This document shows positions 32,586 through 43,349 of a DNA stretch of 64,000 nt, piece by piece; position 1 is the first letter of the stretch, and each line of letters begins with the position of its first letter. A program made the translations under genes and the position numbers. This DNA comes from Lucinisca nassula. Its lineage: Eukaryota; Mollusca; Bivalvia; Lucinida; Lucinidae. The stretch spans positions 198,851,644-198,915,643 of the forward strand of contig OY757011.1 of assembly GCA_963580285.1 (NCBI GenBank), in the 5' to 3' direction. The notes beneath the pieces are model-generated. The model saw nothing but the letters and a program-made list of their open reading frames with translations. It searched no databases and was not told the origin of the DNA.

Positions 32586-35500
32586 ATGTCGTTTGATTTG
32601 AGAAGCTTTTTGGCTCAGCCTACTCAGGAGTTGTTTAATCTGGCCAAAAGGACAGATTTGTTAGATATTGCTTCCCATTATGGGGTTACTGCTGTCAAAA
32701 CAAGCATGAAGAAGCATGAAATTAAGAATATTTTGGTACAGTTTTTTGTTGATGAAGAACTTTTCGATCCATCTGCTTTGTCTCTCATTATGGTTTCACA
32801 TACTGAATTACAAATGAGACAAATTGAAATAGGAAGGCAAATTGAATTAGAAAAGTTAAGATTAGAGATGGAAGAACGAGGCAAAGAAAAAGAAAGAGAA
32901 ATGCAGAGACAAATGCAGATGGAAAGATTAGAAATGGAAGAACGTGTTCGAAAAGAAAAAATAGAACAGGAAGAAAAAAATAGAGAAATGGAAGAAAGGG
33001 AGAGGGAAAAACAAAGAGAAATGGAAGAAAGAGAGAGGGAAAAACAAAGAGAAATGGAGGAACGGATTGAGTTAGAAAAGGAAAAAATGAGATATAGTAT
33101 TGAAGAAAAAGAAAGGGAAAGGCAATTTCAATTAAGGCTGAAAGAAATGGAACTCCAGGGTCAAGATAGGGTGAAACATACCCCTGTTTTTGACTCTGGT
33201 AGTTACTTTGATGCAACAAAGCACATCAGATTAGTTCCACCATTTCAGGAAAAAGAGGTAGATAAGTATTTTTTGCATTTTGAAAAAGTTGCAGAAAATT
33301 TAAAATGGCCAAAAGAGCATTGGACCTTACTTTTGCAAAGCGTTGTTGTCGGAAAGGCTCGAGACATTTACACTCAGCTGACTGTCGAGCAAAGCTCAGA
33401 CTATGATTTGGTTAAGGAGCTTATTCTTAAGGCATATGAATTGGTCCCTGAAGCTTACAGGCAAAAATTTAGGAATTGTAAAAAAGAAATTTCCCAGACC
33501 CATATAGAATTTGCTCGAACCAAAGAACAGCTATTTGATAGGTGGTGTTCTTCTAAAAAGGTAGGCTCTGATCATGACAAACTTAGACAGCTTGTCCTTG
33601 TTGAAGAGTTCAAACGGTGCATAAATTCAGACATTAAATCTTTTCTCGATGAAAGACAGGTTGAAACTTTGGAGGAAGCTTCTCGTTTGGCAGATGATTA
33701 TGCTTTGACTCATAAAGTCTCATTTGTGAACAGGCCTTATCCTCGAAAACCTTATAATCCACAGACAGGTCTAAGATTCTATCCCAGTAATCCTTCTGGT
33801 AGTTATAGCCATACATCTAGTACTATGCCCAAACTTTCTGGTGAAAATAAAAGCCAGAATCCGTCCAAACCTTCTGGTGAAAACAGAAGCCAGAATTTTT
33901 CCAAACCTTCTGGTGAAAACAAAGACCAGAATCCCTTATCTCAATCTCAAGTAGTGTGTTATTATTGTAAAAATACAGGTCATTTGATCTCTGAGTGTTT
34001 AAAATTAAAGCGAAGGAAAGAAAGAGAAAGACAAGAGGAACTTAAGCCTACAGGCTTGACTTCTATAAGGCCAAAACCACAGTCTTGTGTAAGGGAGGAA
34101 ACTCTTTCTGATACCAAATTATCTGAGACTGATACAGTTATGGAGTGTTATGAACCATTCTTATCAGATGGTTTTGTGTCACTAAATGGTGACAGTTATG
34201 CCCATCCTACCCCTATTAAAATCTTACGAGATACCGGAGCTTCTCAATCTCTTATTCTAGCAGATACTCTGCCTTTTTCTGAGAAGACTTCTTTGGGCCA
34301 AAGTGTCCTTATTCAGGGTGTGGAATGTGGATTTGTTAATGTTCCGCTCCATAACGTTTATTTGTCATCAGACTTGGTATCCGGTTCAGTGGCTGTTGGT
34401 ATTAGACCTTCTTTACCTTTTAAAGGTGTTCATTTGTTGCTAGGCAATGACTTAGCTGGAGATAAGGTGGTGGTAAACCCACTTTTGACTACTAATCCTT
34501 GCATAGACCAACCGCCTGATCCCATTGAGCAGGAAATTCCTGATCTTTATCCGTCTTGTGCAGTCACAAGGGCTATGGCACGTAAGGCCAAGCAAACTGA
34601 TGGGAAACAGGATTTTGATTTAACTGATACCTTTTTGGGTCAGTCTTTTAATGACGAGATAACAAGGTCTCTGTCTTCAAGCCTGCCTGATAAGCAGACA
34701 GATTTTCATGAGAATAACTCATCTTTAGATCTAGGCCATGACATAATGTCTGGGTCTCAACTAGCTATAGAACAGCATAAGGATCCTGAAATTTCGCCTT
34801 TATTTGAAAGGGCCTTAGATGAGCAGGAAGTATCTCAGGTCCCAGTCTGTTATTATGTCAAAAATGACATTCTTATGAGGAAATGGCGTCCACCAGACGT
34901 CTCAGCAGAAGACGAGTGGACTGTCAACCATCAGATAGTGGTTCCACGGGTTTACCGTTCCCAAATATTAAACTTGGCACATGAAACTCCCATGTCAGGA
35001 CATTTAGGTGTAAATAAAACCTATCACAAGATTCTTAATCATTTTTACTGGCCTGGGTTAAAATCAGATGTTTCTCAGCATTGTAGGTCCTGTCATACAT
35101 GCCAAATGGTAGGAAAACCCAATCAGACTATACCTAAGGCTCACTTGCAGCCTATACCTGCTTTTGATGAACCTTTCAGTCGAATAATTATAGACTGTGT
35201 GGGTCCCTTGCCCAGAACTAAGTCTGGCTGTGAATATCTTTTGACTATTATGTGTGCTTCCACACGTTTTCCCGAAGCCATTCCCTTAAGAAATATCAAA
35301 ACTAAGACAATCGTCAAGGCCTTAGTGAAGTTTTTCACATTTGTTGGGCTTCCTAAATCTATTCAGTCAGACCAAGGCTCAAATTTTATGTCTGGAATAT
35401 TTCAACAAGTAATGCATGAACTTGGCATTGTACAGTATAAGTCATCGGCCTATCATCCTGAAAGTCAAGGCGCCCTTGAAAGATTCCATCAAACATTGAA

Positions 35501-36434
35501 AAACATGATAAGATCATATTGTTTTGACACAGAGAAGGATTGGGATGAAGGCATCCATCTCCTTTTATTTGCTGTTAGAGAATCTGTGCAAGAATCTCTT
35601 GGCTTCAGTCCATTTGAATTAGTATTTGGCCATACTGTTCGTGGTCCTCTGAAACTACTCAAAGAGAAATTTCTCTCCAATGATGACACCTCCCTGAATT
35701 TACTTCAGTATGTGTCTGATTTCAAAACTAGACTTTCAAAAGCTTGTGAGGCTGCTCGGACCAATCTTCAGTCAGCCCAAAGGAAAATGAAACAGCTATA
35801 TGACATAGGGACAAAAGAAAGGAATTTTAAACCAGGTGATAAGGTACTAGCTCTTTTGCCTATTCCAGGAAAATCGTTGCAGGCCAGGTATTATGGTCCA
35901 TACACTGTAGACAAAAAGATCAGTGACGTAAATTACATAATAAACACTCCTGGGAGGCGCAAGCTAAAGCAGCTATGTCATATTAACATGCTTAAGGAAT
36001 ACATAGATAGGGACAATACATCTTTAACATCAGTCAATCTAGTTAGCTCTGTTCCACTTAATTCATGTGACAATGACTGTGAGGATATTAATTCAGTGAA
36101 ATCGGATCCCACATCATCAAATCTTCAGAATTCTGACATTCTACGGAATCTTGACCAGAAACTGTCACATCTAGAGCCAAATCAGCGGAATGAACTGAAA
36201 CAGCTGATTTTTGAATATGAACACTTATTTCCTGACATTCCAACACGGACAGACAAAATATTTCACGATGTGGACATAAATGGTTCCAAACCAGTAAAAC
36301 AACACCTATACAGGATGAATCCTATAAAACAGAAAAATCTTAAAGAAGAAATTCAGTATTTGCTGGACAATGACTGGAATGGAGTTCTCCTAGTATTCTT
36401 ATACCAGAACAAGAAAGGACAAAAATGTTTATAG
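32586..36434 (+). CDS. Gag-protease-integrase-(partial RT) polyprotein of the Gmr1-like element
   Basis: A 1282-codon ORF. Residues 1-70 are helical. About 77-197 form a highly charged Glu/Arg/Lys coiled coil with a repeated REMEEREREKQ unit. About 200-390 are a SCAN-like capsid region. About 417-452 hold three copies of an SGEN(K/R)xQN unit. A CCHC zinc knuckle has Cys458, Cys461, His466 and Cys471. The protease motif is DTGA at 549-552. The integrase has an HHCC site (His799, His806, Cys836, Cys839), a D870/D929/E965 catalytic triad with 35 residues between the last two, and a GPY/F-like module at about 1095-1140. The ORF then enters the RT start (about 1195-1264), where a frameshift replaces the conserved WSSP region and a stop follows. 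Gag, protease and integrase appear intact. Gag and Pol are in one frame with no shift site seen. Confidence 0.9.
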   Translation: MSFDLRSFLAQPTQELFNLAKRTDLLDIASHYGVTAVKTSMKKHEIKNILVQFFVDEELFDPSALSLIMVSHTELQMRQIEIGRQIELEKLRLEMEERGKEKEREMQRQMQMERLEMEERVRKEKIEQEEKNREMEEREREKQREMEEREREKQREMEERIELEKEKMRYSIEEKERERQFQLRLKEMELQGQDRVKHTPVFDSGSYFDATKHIRLVPPFQEKEVDKYFLHFEKVAENLKWPKEHWTLLLQSVVVGKARDIYTQLTVEQSSDYDLVKELILKAYELVPEAYRQKFRNCKKEISQTHIEFARTKEQLFDRWCSSKKVGSDHDKLRQLVLVEEFKRCINSDIKSFLDERQVETLEEASRLADDYALTHKVSFVNRPYPRKPYNPQTGLRFYPSNPSGSYSHTSSTMPKLSGENKSQNPSKPSGENRSQNFSKPSGENKDQNPLSQSQVVCYYCKNTGHLISECLKLKRRKERERQEELKPTGLTSIRPKPQSCVREETLSDTKLSETDTVMECYEPFLSDGFVSLNGDSYAHPTPIKILRDTGASQSLILADTLPFSEKTSLGQSVLIQGVECGFVNVPLHNVYLSSDLVSGSVAVGIRPSLPFKGVHLLLGNDLAGDKVVVNPLLTTNPCIDQPPDPIEQEIPDLYPSCAVTRAMARKAKQTDGKQDFDLTDTFLGQSFNDEITRSLSSSLPDKQTDFHENNSSLDLGHDIMSGSQLAIEQHKDPEISPLFERALDEQEVSQVPVCYYVKNDILMRKWRPPDVSAEDEWTVNHQIVVPRVYRSQILNLAHETPMSGHLGVNKTYHKILNHFYWPGLKSDVSQHCRSCHTCQMVGKPNQTIPKAHLQPIPAFDEPFSRIIIDCVGPLPRTKSGCEYLLTIMCASTRFPEAIPLRNIKTKTIVKALVKFFTFVGLPKSIQSDQGSNFMSGIFQQVMHELGIVQYKSSAYHPESQGALERFHQTLKNMIRSYCFDTEKDWDEGIHLLLFAVRESVQESLGFSPFELVFGHTVRGPLKLLKEKFLSNDDTSLNLLQYVSDFKTRLSKACEAARTNLQSAQRKMKQLYDIGTKERNFKPGDKVLALLPIPGKSLQARYYGPYTVDKKISDVNYIINTPGRRKLKQLCHINMLKEYIDRDNTSLTSVNLVSSVPLNSCDNDCEDINSVKSDPTSSNLQNSDILRNLDQKLSHLEPNQRNELKQLIFEYEHLFPDIPTRTDKIFHDVDINGSKPVKQHLYRMNPIKQKNLKEEIQYLLDNDWNGVLLVFLYQNKKGQKCL

Positions 36435-36493
36435 ACTCTTAGAAGGATTAATTCTCGAACATAGACAGATGCAGAGCAAGAATCAGTCTGCAA

Positions 36494-36694
36494 CATTTCG
36501 AAGTTTATCTTACCCCTACTACTGCACCGATTGTTGTTTTCAGTGATCACAATCCACTGACTTTCATACACAAAATGAAAAACAAAAATCAGCGGTTGCT
36601 CAGGTGGAGTCTCATGCTACAAGAGTATAATTTAGACATAAGACATATCAGAGGGAGAGATAACATTATCCCTGATGCCCTTTCAAGAGCTTGA
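36494..36694 (+). pseudogene. RNase H C-terminal remnant of the Gmr1-like element
   Basis: Another reading frame just before the 3' LTR encodes SDHNPLTFIHKMKNKNQRLL and an IPDALSR-type ending with a stop, the usual end of a gypsy RNase H domain. The RT core and the first part of RNase H, normally about 1.2 kb, are absent between 36434 and here. Its place next to the 3' LTR confirms that RT-RNase H is the last module in this element. Confidence 0.8.
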
Positions 36695-36827
36695 GCAGTG
36701 TCAGGAGTTGTGTTTTTCTTTCCTATTAAAGTGGATTGTAGATACATGTAATTTTATATGCTATGCTCAATATTTTATTATTCTTAAAGCAAAAGAAAGC
36801 TTTATTACATAAATCTTTCTTTTCCTC

Positions 36828-36839
36828 GAAGAGGGGGAG
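36828..36839 (+). promoter_or_regulatory. Polypurine tract
   Basis: GAAGAGGGGGAG abuts the 3' LTR, the expected primer site for plus-strand synthesis. Confidence 0.8.
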
Positions 36840-37392
36840 TGTTATGCATAAGAATTTATTTTTCTGATTCCCACTTGCACCCCACTGTGACCTAATAGTG
36901 CTATAAATATCTTGTTAATCTTCTTATAGAAGATTCTAGAAAACTGAGTCACAGATTAATTTCATTTTTGTAAACAACATGTTTACAAGGAAAAGTACTT
37001 CAGAACCTTCCAGAAAGTTCTGGGTTGCATTATTTTTAGAAAATTACCTCATCTTATTCCACAGCCCTCTGGAATGTTCTAGAGAAATCTTAGGGTCTAT
37101 AAAAGAGCTTGATTTTTCTCACTGAGGGAGACTTTGGAGTTTGATGTTTGGGCATTTAAGAAAAGTTATTTATAAATTCTGTGTGGGATTGTTAAAGGAT
37201 ATTACTTTTCATTTTGGACTGTGAATTCTGTGGGATCAAGGAAAATAGATTCATTCAGGATATTTCATAACAGAGCTAAGTACATTTAATTTTCTTACTT
37301 CTACAGGTTAAAGTTAACTTGTAAATAAATTTTGTTAAAATTTTCCAAAAGGCTTGTTTGCTTTTTCTTTCTGCTACGCCTGGCTCGTAACA
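36840..37392 (+). repeat. 3' LTR (553 bp)
   Basis: Same length and sequence as the 5' LTR at a constant offset of 5141. It follows a polypurine tract directly and is followed by the CAAG target duplication. Confidence 0.92.
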
Positions 37393-37544
37393 CAAGTTAT
37401 CAAAAATAGCCATTGTGTGAGTTCAAAGAAAATAAAGTAGGTTTTGATACAAATTCTCCTTACAGCTATCAGAAGAAAAGGTTAACTATTTGGCCGTAAT
37501 GATGTTGATGCTCCAGTAAGTACACTGACTCATTTCTGATCTAA

Positions 37545-37748
37545 ATAAAGATTGTGGCTTCTCGCTAGAACCGCCCCATCGAGGCGGTTCTAACGGGTAG
37601 CCACAATCTATAATTTAGAGCACGAGTTGCCACAATCTATCATTTATAGCAGAAATAAGAAAATAAGGTTTACCCCTGTAAACCCCAGTTTTACTATATA
37701 CAAGTGGGGTTCAAGGGGGTCAAAATTATATAGGAGTGTTTGCGTGAT
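37545..37748. mobile_element. Hairpin MITE (type A), 5'-truncated (intron 9)
   Basis: Begins inside the left arm, shows the central palindrome near 37555-37605, and ends AGGAGTGTTTGCGTGATG. Confidence 0.7.
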
Positions 37749-38004
37749 GATCTGAAACCGATTTTCCCGACAATTAATGGACGGAAAACTATAAATGTAT
37801 ATATATATATACAACCTAATTTAAGTTGTTTATTTAACGTTTATTACCGTGTGATTAACATAGGGTCGCGAGCAAACGTGACACGGCGCTGTTCATTGTT
37901 CAATGAACTTGAAAAATTTGCAAGCTATATATTATTTATATTCATTTATTTTTTATCTGTGCACCCTCTTTTGAGTATTATAGGCAGTCTTCATCGGAAG
38001 AACC

Positions 38005-38125
38005 CAAGTGGATAAAGTGTCTTGCTTAAGGACATAGCACCTGGTACCAGTAGGAATCGAATCCGAAATTTCTCGATCCTGAGTCCAAAGCTGACACCAC
38101 TGCACCACTCTGCTAACAAATCTTA
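38005..38125 (-). mobile_element. tRNA-like SINE fragment
   Basis: Minus strand has GATTCGATTCCTACTGG and a GTGGTGTCAGC head; only a short piece of body follows. Confidence 0.45.
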
Positions 38126-38767
38126 GAAAAATATTGCTCACGATCAGGAACAAAAAAAAAACACCGCCTCAAATCACCAACTCATCGGCATGAAAGCACA
38201 CATAAAATACAAAACGAGTGCATCGACAATACAAAACTAATTTAGATATGTAAAACGCAAAGAAAACCCCACCTTGGGAAAAAATGACTATTTGGGAGTC
38301 GGGTGGATTAGAGGGGCTTCGATCACTGGTCGGGGGTTTCAATAAAATGTGTAATACATGTGTAATACATGAATAAAATACCAGTGTACGAACTGCATGG
38401 TTGACTTGGCTAGCAGCATCACACTTGTACATGTTACAATTAGTGCAATTGAACGATTCCATGTACTCTTGTGTAATATAGGATTGTTATTGTGAACAAA
38501 AACGCTTTACAATATATATTTTATAAAGACAAAAAATTTGAAGGATACACTGGTACAATCATCACGTTAACGAGTCATTTTACTATACCCTTGTCAAACA
38601 CCACTTTATATAGGGAAAGGTGGAATTTACAGGGGTTTACATTATGTCCCATTTTGTTTTGCTCAAGAAACAGAGAGTCGCTCCTAATGAGTCCTCACAA
38701 TCTCTGTTTGTAAATAAAAGTAAGAAATCTTTGTCGAACCCACATTTCTCTGTAAGAAATGGGGTGT

Positions 38768-39071
38768 TTGTTTGTTTGTTTGATTTGAGGTTTAACGTCC
38801 CCGTCAACACTGTAAAGGTCATTTTGGAGACGTTGCTTCCAATTTTGTGGGACTTTCACCCGACATTGAGATGAAATGACATCTCAAGCCCTGTCGCCCA
38901 ATAAAACCAATAGGGTTTATTAGCATGGACGGTCCGCCTCGCACCGCGGTTCCTGGACAGGCTTAGATCCTCTAAGCGGTTTACCAGTACTAGTGTGTGA
39001 GCCGGATTCAGCTCTGCGTGGAAGCATCATGCAGCCCATATATTTCTTCAAGCCCCTATGGGCGGGGGCCG
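38768..39071 (-). mobile_element. S1 retroposon (intron 9)
   Basis: Flanked by a 13-bp duplication AGAAATGGGGTGT (38755-38767 and 39072-39084). It is about 150 nt upstream of exon 10. Confidence 0.85.
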
Positions 39072-39219
39072 AGAAATGGGGTGTAAAATGGTATTCCTCG
39101 CACCTTGAAAACTACCAGTTATCGTTTAACCTGGACCTGTTACATCCTCAAACCCATAAATAAATTATCAAGTCTTTTTGGAACGTTGATATATGGTATG
39201 TTTTATTTTGTATTTGCAG

Positions 39220-39290
39220 GTACAAGTGGCTATTCAACTTATTCTGAGTCATCAGGCCGTGCATCTGACTTGAAAGATGATGAGCTGCAG
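39220..39290 (+). CDS. PIK3AP1-like: Gene 1 exon 10: Ser-rich segment (codons 674-697)
   Basis: The acceptor is TTTGTATTTGCAG and the donor GTACAT. The phase-1 entry fits exon 9 and the phase-0 exit fits exon 11. It encodes TSGYSTYSESSGRASDLKDD, a Ser/Tyr-rich stretch of the kind phosphorylated in disordered adaptor tails. The intron before it (30913-39219) is 8.3 kb and contains the Gmr1-like element. Confidence 0.78.
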
Positions 39291-39635
39291 GTACATTATA
39301 TTTGCTTCAAGTCACACCATGAACGATGAATATACATGAACAGTAAATTCTGTAAAAGTGGTTACCCTTTTAAGCATGTCAGTTCCAGACAAAAAAGGCA
39401 ACTGCATTGAAACTCACTTGTATTTTCGGCCTTTGTCCATCTTTGCATGTATGTCATACATTTTTATCTTGGCCATTTTGAAGGACAGAAACTGACCTTT
39501 TGGCTTTTCCGCTTGTGAAATCTTTATTATTTTGTGTTTCTATTTCCTCGCCTTTGGTGTCTTTGATGGCGCCAGTGAGGTAATTGCATCGATTCCTGAT
39601 CATTGTTGTAGCTTTGTTTCTCTTCTCTGCGCAGG

Positions 39636-39910
39636 CATTACGATAGCACACCCGTGAGACATGGTGCACATCTCCAAAATGGCTACATTTCGGATGAAAT
39701 TACATGATATTTTTCTTATAAATACTGCAAACATAGGATGTGGGTGCTCGTTAGAACCGCCTCATTTAGGCGGTTCTAACGAGTACCCACAACCTATGTC
39801 TTGGAGCAGAAATAAGGAAATAGTGTATACCCCAGTAAACCCTAGTTTTCTCTATATAGAGTGGGTGTTAAGGTGGGGGGTGTTCATTTCACGGACTTGT
39901 TCACGTGATG
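39636..39910. mobile_element. Hairpin MITE (type B; intron 10)
   Basis: Ends CATTACGATAGCACACCCG and GTTCACGTGATG with a near-perfect central palindrome near 39740-39790. Confidence 0.8.
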
Positions 39911-40144
39911 CGTTAAGTGCAGTGTGATGGCAACAGAACGTATTCAATGCTTCATTAAAGCGCGCAGTTACACCGGCATAATAAGAAAAAAGCTAATGAA
40001 AAAAAAAAACATATTTCATCGAGATATGGGCCACTCTTAAAGGAAACAAATAATATGCGTACTAGTCCTTTGTTATGGTGACGATTACATTTATTATTAA
40101 TTTTGGGGATCATGGAGCCCACTGTGGTATCATTTAAATGAAGT

Positions 40145-40735
40145 TATTTCGTCACATGATGCTAACAGGTCCGTGTTATGAACACCCCTATCTACCCAAC
40201 ATTATATACAGAAAACTGGTGTTAATATGGGTAAACATTCTTTTTCAGAACCGATCCATTCACTACTCGTTAGAACCGTCTCCTTGAGGCGGTTCGAATG
40301 AGTACCCTCAACCTACTGTTGGAACATAAGCCCCCGCCCATAGGGGCTTGAAGAAATATATGGGCTGCATGATGCTTCCACGCAGAGCTGAATCCGACCG
40401 CACACTAGTACTGGTAAACCGCTTAGAGGATCTAAGCCTGTCAAGGAACCGCGGTGCGAGGCAGACCATCCATGCTAATAAATCCCATTGGTTTCATTGG
40501 GTGACAGGGCTTGAGATGTCATTTCATCTCAACGTCGGGTAAAAGTCCCACAAAATTGGAAGCAACGTCTCCAAAATGACCTTTACAGTGTTGGCGGGGA
40601 CGTTAAACCTCAACTCAAACAAACAAAAACTGTTGGAACATAAATATGGAAACTATAAAGCTTTATATCAGAAACTGACAGTTTTGGTGATATGAAACAA
40701 TACTCTTTATGACACGGGTGTGTTACACTACTGAT
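40145..40735. mobile_element. Hairpin MITE interrupted by an S1 retroposon
   Basis: Left half 40145-40329 and right half 40644-40735 (ending GACACGGGTGTGTTA), split by the S1 copy and its 14-bp duplication. Confidence 0.7.
40330..40629 (+). mobile_element. SINE-like retroposon S1 (300 bp), inserted in a hairpin MITE
   Basis: Flanked by a perfect 14-bp duplication CTGTTGGAACATAA (40316-40329 and 40630-40643). The head is GCCCCCGCCCATAGGGGCTT, the body includes CTGCATGATGCTTCCACGCA, and the 3' end is GTTAAACCTCAACTC then a CAAA-type tail. No obvious tRNA head is seen. Confidence 0.85.
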
Positions 40736-40991
40736 GAAGATTTCATATAAAACCAAGACTCCCATGTTTTTTCTAGAGTATATTCTTTATTCAAATGAAT
40801 GTTGTTTTACTTTAATTCTGCTGTTCTGAAATAACAGAGACTCATACCTGTTTCTAACTACAATAGATTAATAATTCATTATATATTTTCCTGAACACTT
40901 TATTCATTATTATTCATACTTCCATTGGTTATGCAAGGAAGTTTCTGCTCCATAAGCTGTGTGGAAAATGACTTTCAACTACAAACTTCCT

Positions 40992-41215
40992 TTAACCAAT
41001 TTTGTACCAGAAACCCCAAAACGGGTATCCTGGCAAACAGTGCAGGCCCAGATCAGACGCCAATGTGGCGTCTGATCATGGCCTACACCGTTTGCAAAAA
41101 GTTAGCCAATTTCCAAACCAATTTTGAAGAAAACACAACCTAACACCCCTAAATTTTGAAATGGACTCCAGCTATGTATTAGGAGGAAGATTCCATTTGG
41201 TACAAAAAGGGTTAA
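40992..41215. mobile_element. TTAA-flanked MITE, family P2 (intron 10)
   Basis: TTAACCAATTTTGTACC to GGTACAAAAAGGGTTAA with a shortened core hairpin. Confidence 0.75.
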
Positions 41216-41714
41216 ACTGTTTCCTCATGGCCAACTTCAATGGACAATCGTCAAAACAATTACACTTGTTTCAGAGATCCAAAATACTTATTTGCTCAAA
41301 TTTGCACCATCTAAGTTCTTCTGTAAAGGTATCTTTAATACCACAAAAAGGCCTTTCATATGTGATATTGTAATTATTTTTGGTGAAAGCTTTGTATTTG
41401 GTTTTTTTTTTGGTGTGTGTGTGTTTTTTTTTTTTTTTTTGTTTTTTTTTTTTTATTTTCGAAACGTCCCCATCACCCATCAGTCGGTTCTAAAAAGTGT
41501 TGGGAAAAACCAGTCTGCAGGACTAATTACACTGGTAATGAATTTAAACTGGTAATGAGCCAGTCTGCTTTGGGATGCATTCCAATTCAGTTTATCCATG
41601 TTTTGTTGTTCCTATACATGACATGCTGTGCATGCAAAATGATTCAGTTGCTTACAGCTAGTGGTATCGAATGCCCAAATTTTGCAATGATTCTAATGTG
41701 TGTTTTTTTTTCAG

Positions 41715-41786
41715 GTTAACAAAGGAAGTAAAGTATCTAAGAAGAAGAATAAAGACCGTCTCAAACTTCTCCTTACAAATGTTCAT
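41715..41786 (+). CDS. PIK3AP1-like: Gene 1 exon 11: lysine-rich segment (codons 698-721)
   Basis: The acceptor is a T tract ending in TTTCAG and the donor GTATGT, phase 0 to 0. It encodes a strongly basic stretch (KGSKVSKKKNKDRLKLLL) that could bind acidic membrane lipids or act as a localisation signal; that is inference. It could be skipped without loss of frame. Confidence 0.75.
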
Positions 41787-42381
41787 GTATGTTTATTTAT
41801 TTATCTATCTTGAAACGTAGGTTTTGTCCGCCCAGACAGCACAAAACCGCGGGCCAACGTCGGGCTTGGTCCGCCGTTAGTCTGACATTCATTGGTGGTT
41901 TGGCGCTTGCACAGATGGTTTGGAAAATTATAATTTTATTGCAGGGCCCGATTTTTCTGCCTGTTTGAAACTGCCAGTGGTGTTTTGGGAGCAGTTAGCA
42001 GTTAGCTATCACAGGAACCAACCACCAGCGCCCAATTGTGCAAACCCCACGCTGTCGTTAGTTAACATAACTTTATTTTAAAACGGTGCTCATTTAATAC
42101 AGCAAGTATGCTAGTATTTTTGTTGCAAACATGCGAGCTTCTGCAAAAGCTACTCATTTTTCCAGCAAAATCACCACTGTACATGTATTACAGTTTTCAC
42201 TAACACCAAAGTTAAATATTTTTACCACTAATGAGCTTGTTAAACTAACAGGTGGGCCTAGATCATTTGGTAAATGAAACGTCCACACACAGGTGATATG
42301 GGCCTCGTACAGCGAATGGAAGTCTTTGAGCATTAGAGCTCATGAAGACTCAGCTGAGATTATTATACAGCCTTCTCAGTC

Positions 42382-42657
42382 TTTGTTTTGTTTGATTTGA
42401 GGTTTAACGTCCCCATCAACACTGTAAAGGTCATTTTGGAGACGTTGCTTCCAATTTTGTAGGACTTTTACCCGACATTGAGATGAAATGACATCTCAAG
42501 CCCTGCCGCCCAATGAAACCAATAGGGTCTATATGAATGGACGGGCCGACTCGCACCGCTTTGCCTGGGCAGGCTTATATCCTCTATCCGGTTTCAGCTT
42601 TGCGTGGAAGCATCATGCAGCCCATCTATTTCTTCAAGCCCAAATGGGCGGGGCCGA
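42382..42657 (-). mobile_element. S1 retroposon (intron 11)
   Basis: Flanked by an 11-bp duplication CCTTCTCAGTC (42371-42381 and 42658-42668). Confidence 0.8.
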
Positions 42658-43349
42658 CCTTCTCAGTCAGTTTGAAGATACTGGGAATCACAGAACACCC
42701 ATATAGCGCACAACAAACATTCAGATCAGACTGCACGGATGCACAGGCCGATCTGAGCCTTTTCTGGACACACATGCTTGAAAACCCCGCTTATTTGAAA
42801 CTTATTTTAAATTTTTTTGATATGCGTGACTGCTGCAATGGCTGATGTTGACTTTTTAAATAACTAAAAATGCTTGTGGTTAAAGAAACTTCCTGCATTG
42901 GCGTCTATGGACCCACAACATGATAATTTCAAGTGGTTATCAAACATAAAGCTGTAATTAATCTCAAGCATTCTGGCTGCAAGTGTCTCGATTATACTAC
43001 AAACATATCTTGTGGGTGCTCTCGAATACCCGCAGCCTATATCTTGGATCAGATATAAGAATAATAATAAAATATACCCCTGTAAAACAGAAGTGAAGGC
43101 AATGATCAGGAATCAATACAATTAAACCACAGCTCCCATCCGAGACACCAAAGGGAATCCCATTTCCCCTGTATAAAGTGGGGTTTAGAGGGGTAGTCAT
43201 TACACGGACTTATTAACATGATGAATAAAACTGGACACAGATCAGCCTTTACTCAGATCAGCCTTTACAACCAGTCAGTCTCATTAAAGTGTATTGCTTG
43301 TGTCTTTTCATGCGAGCAGAAGGCTCATGCGAGCAGCTAAAACTCTGAT

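Larger units (their letters stand above)
31699..37392 (+). mobile_element. Gmr1-like Ty3/gypsy LTR retrotransposon, RT/RNase H-deleted, in intron 9 of gene 1
   Basis: A 5694-bp element with two 553-bp LTRs starting TG and ending CA, flanked by a CAAG duplication (31695-31698 and 37393-37396). Between them lie a tRNA-Pro primer site, a leader with an A/AT tract, one long ORF, an RNase H tail and a polypurine tract. Gene order is Gag, protease, integrase, then RT, as in Gmr1-like elements rather than the usual gypsy order. By eye the LTRs are identical, so insertion was recent. The RT core is missing and the remaining RT start is frameshifted, so the copy cannot be autonomous. It is in the same orientation as gene 1 and its LTR promoter and poly(A) signals could affect gene 1 transcripts. 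Confidence 0.9.

Noticed and set aside
32788..33219. 143-codon minus-strand ORF rich in Phe and Leu
   Set aside because: Mirror of the Glu/Lys/Arg coiled-coil coding region of Gag.
31699..37392. Ty1/copia classification based on integrase before RT
   Set aside because: The CCHC and DTGA motifs are neutral, but the GPY/F-like integrase end, the RNase H ending next to the 3' LTR and the SCAN-like Gag fit Gmr1-like Ty3/gypsy.
37466..37515. Candidate exon after CTTACAG reading LSEEKVNYLAVMMLMLQ before GTAAGT
   Set aside because: Its phase does not fit exon 9 or exon 10, whereas exon 9 joins exon 10 directly in phase. A shifted acceptor at 37473 fits exon 9 but then breaks exon 10.
41271..41720. 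Phe/Lys-rich ORFs on both strands
   Set aside because: Produced by a T-rich tract in intron 10.
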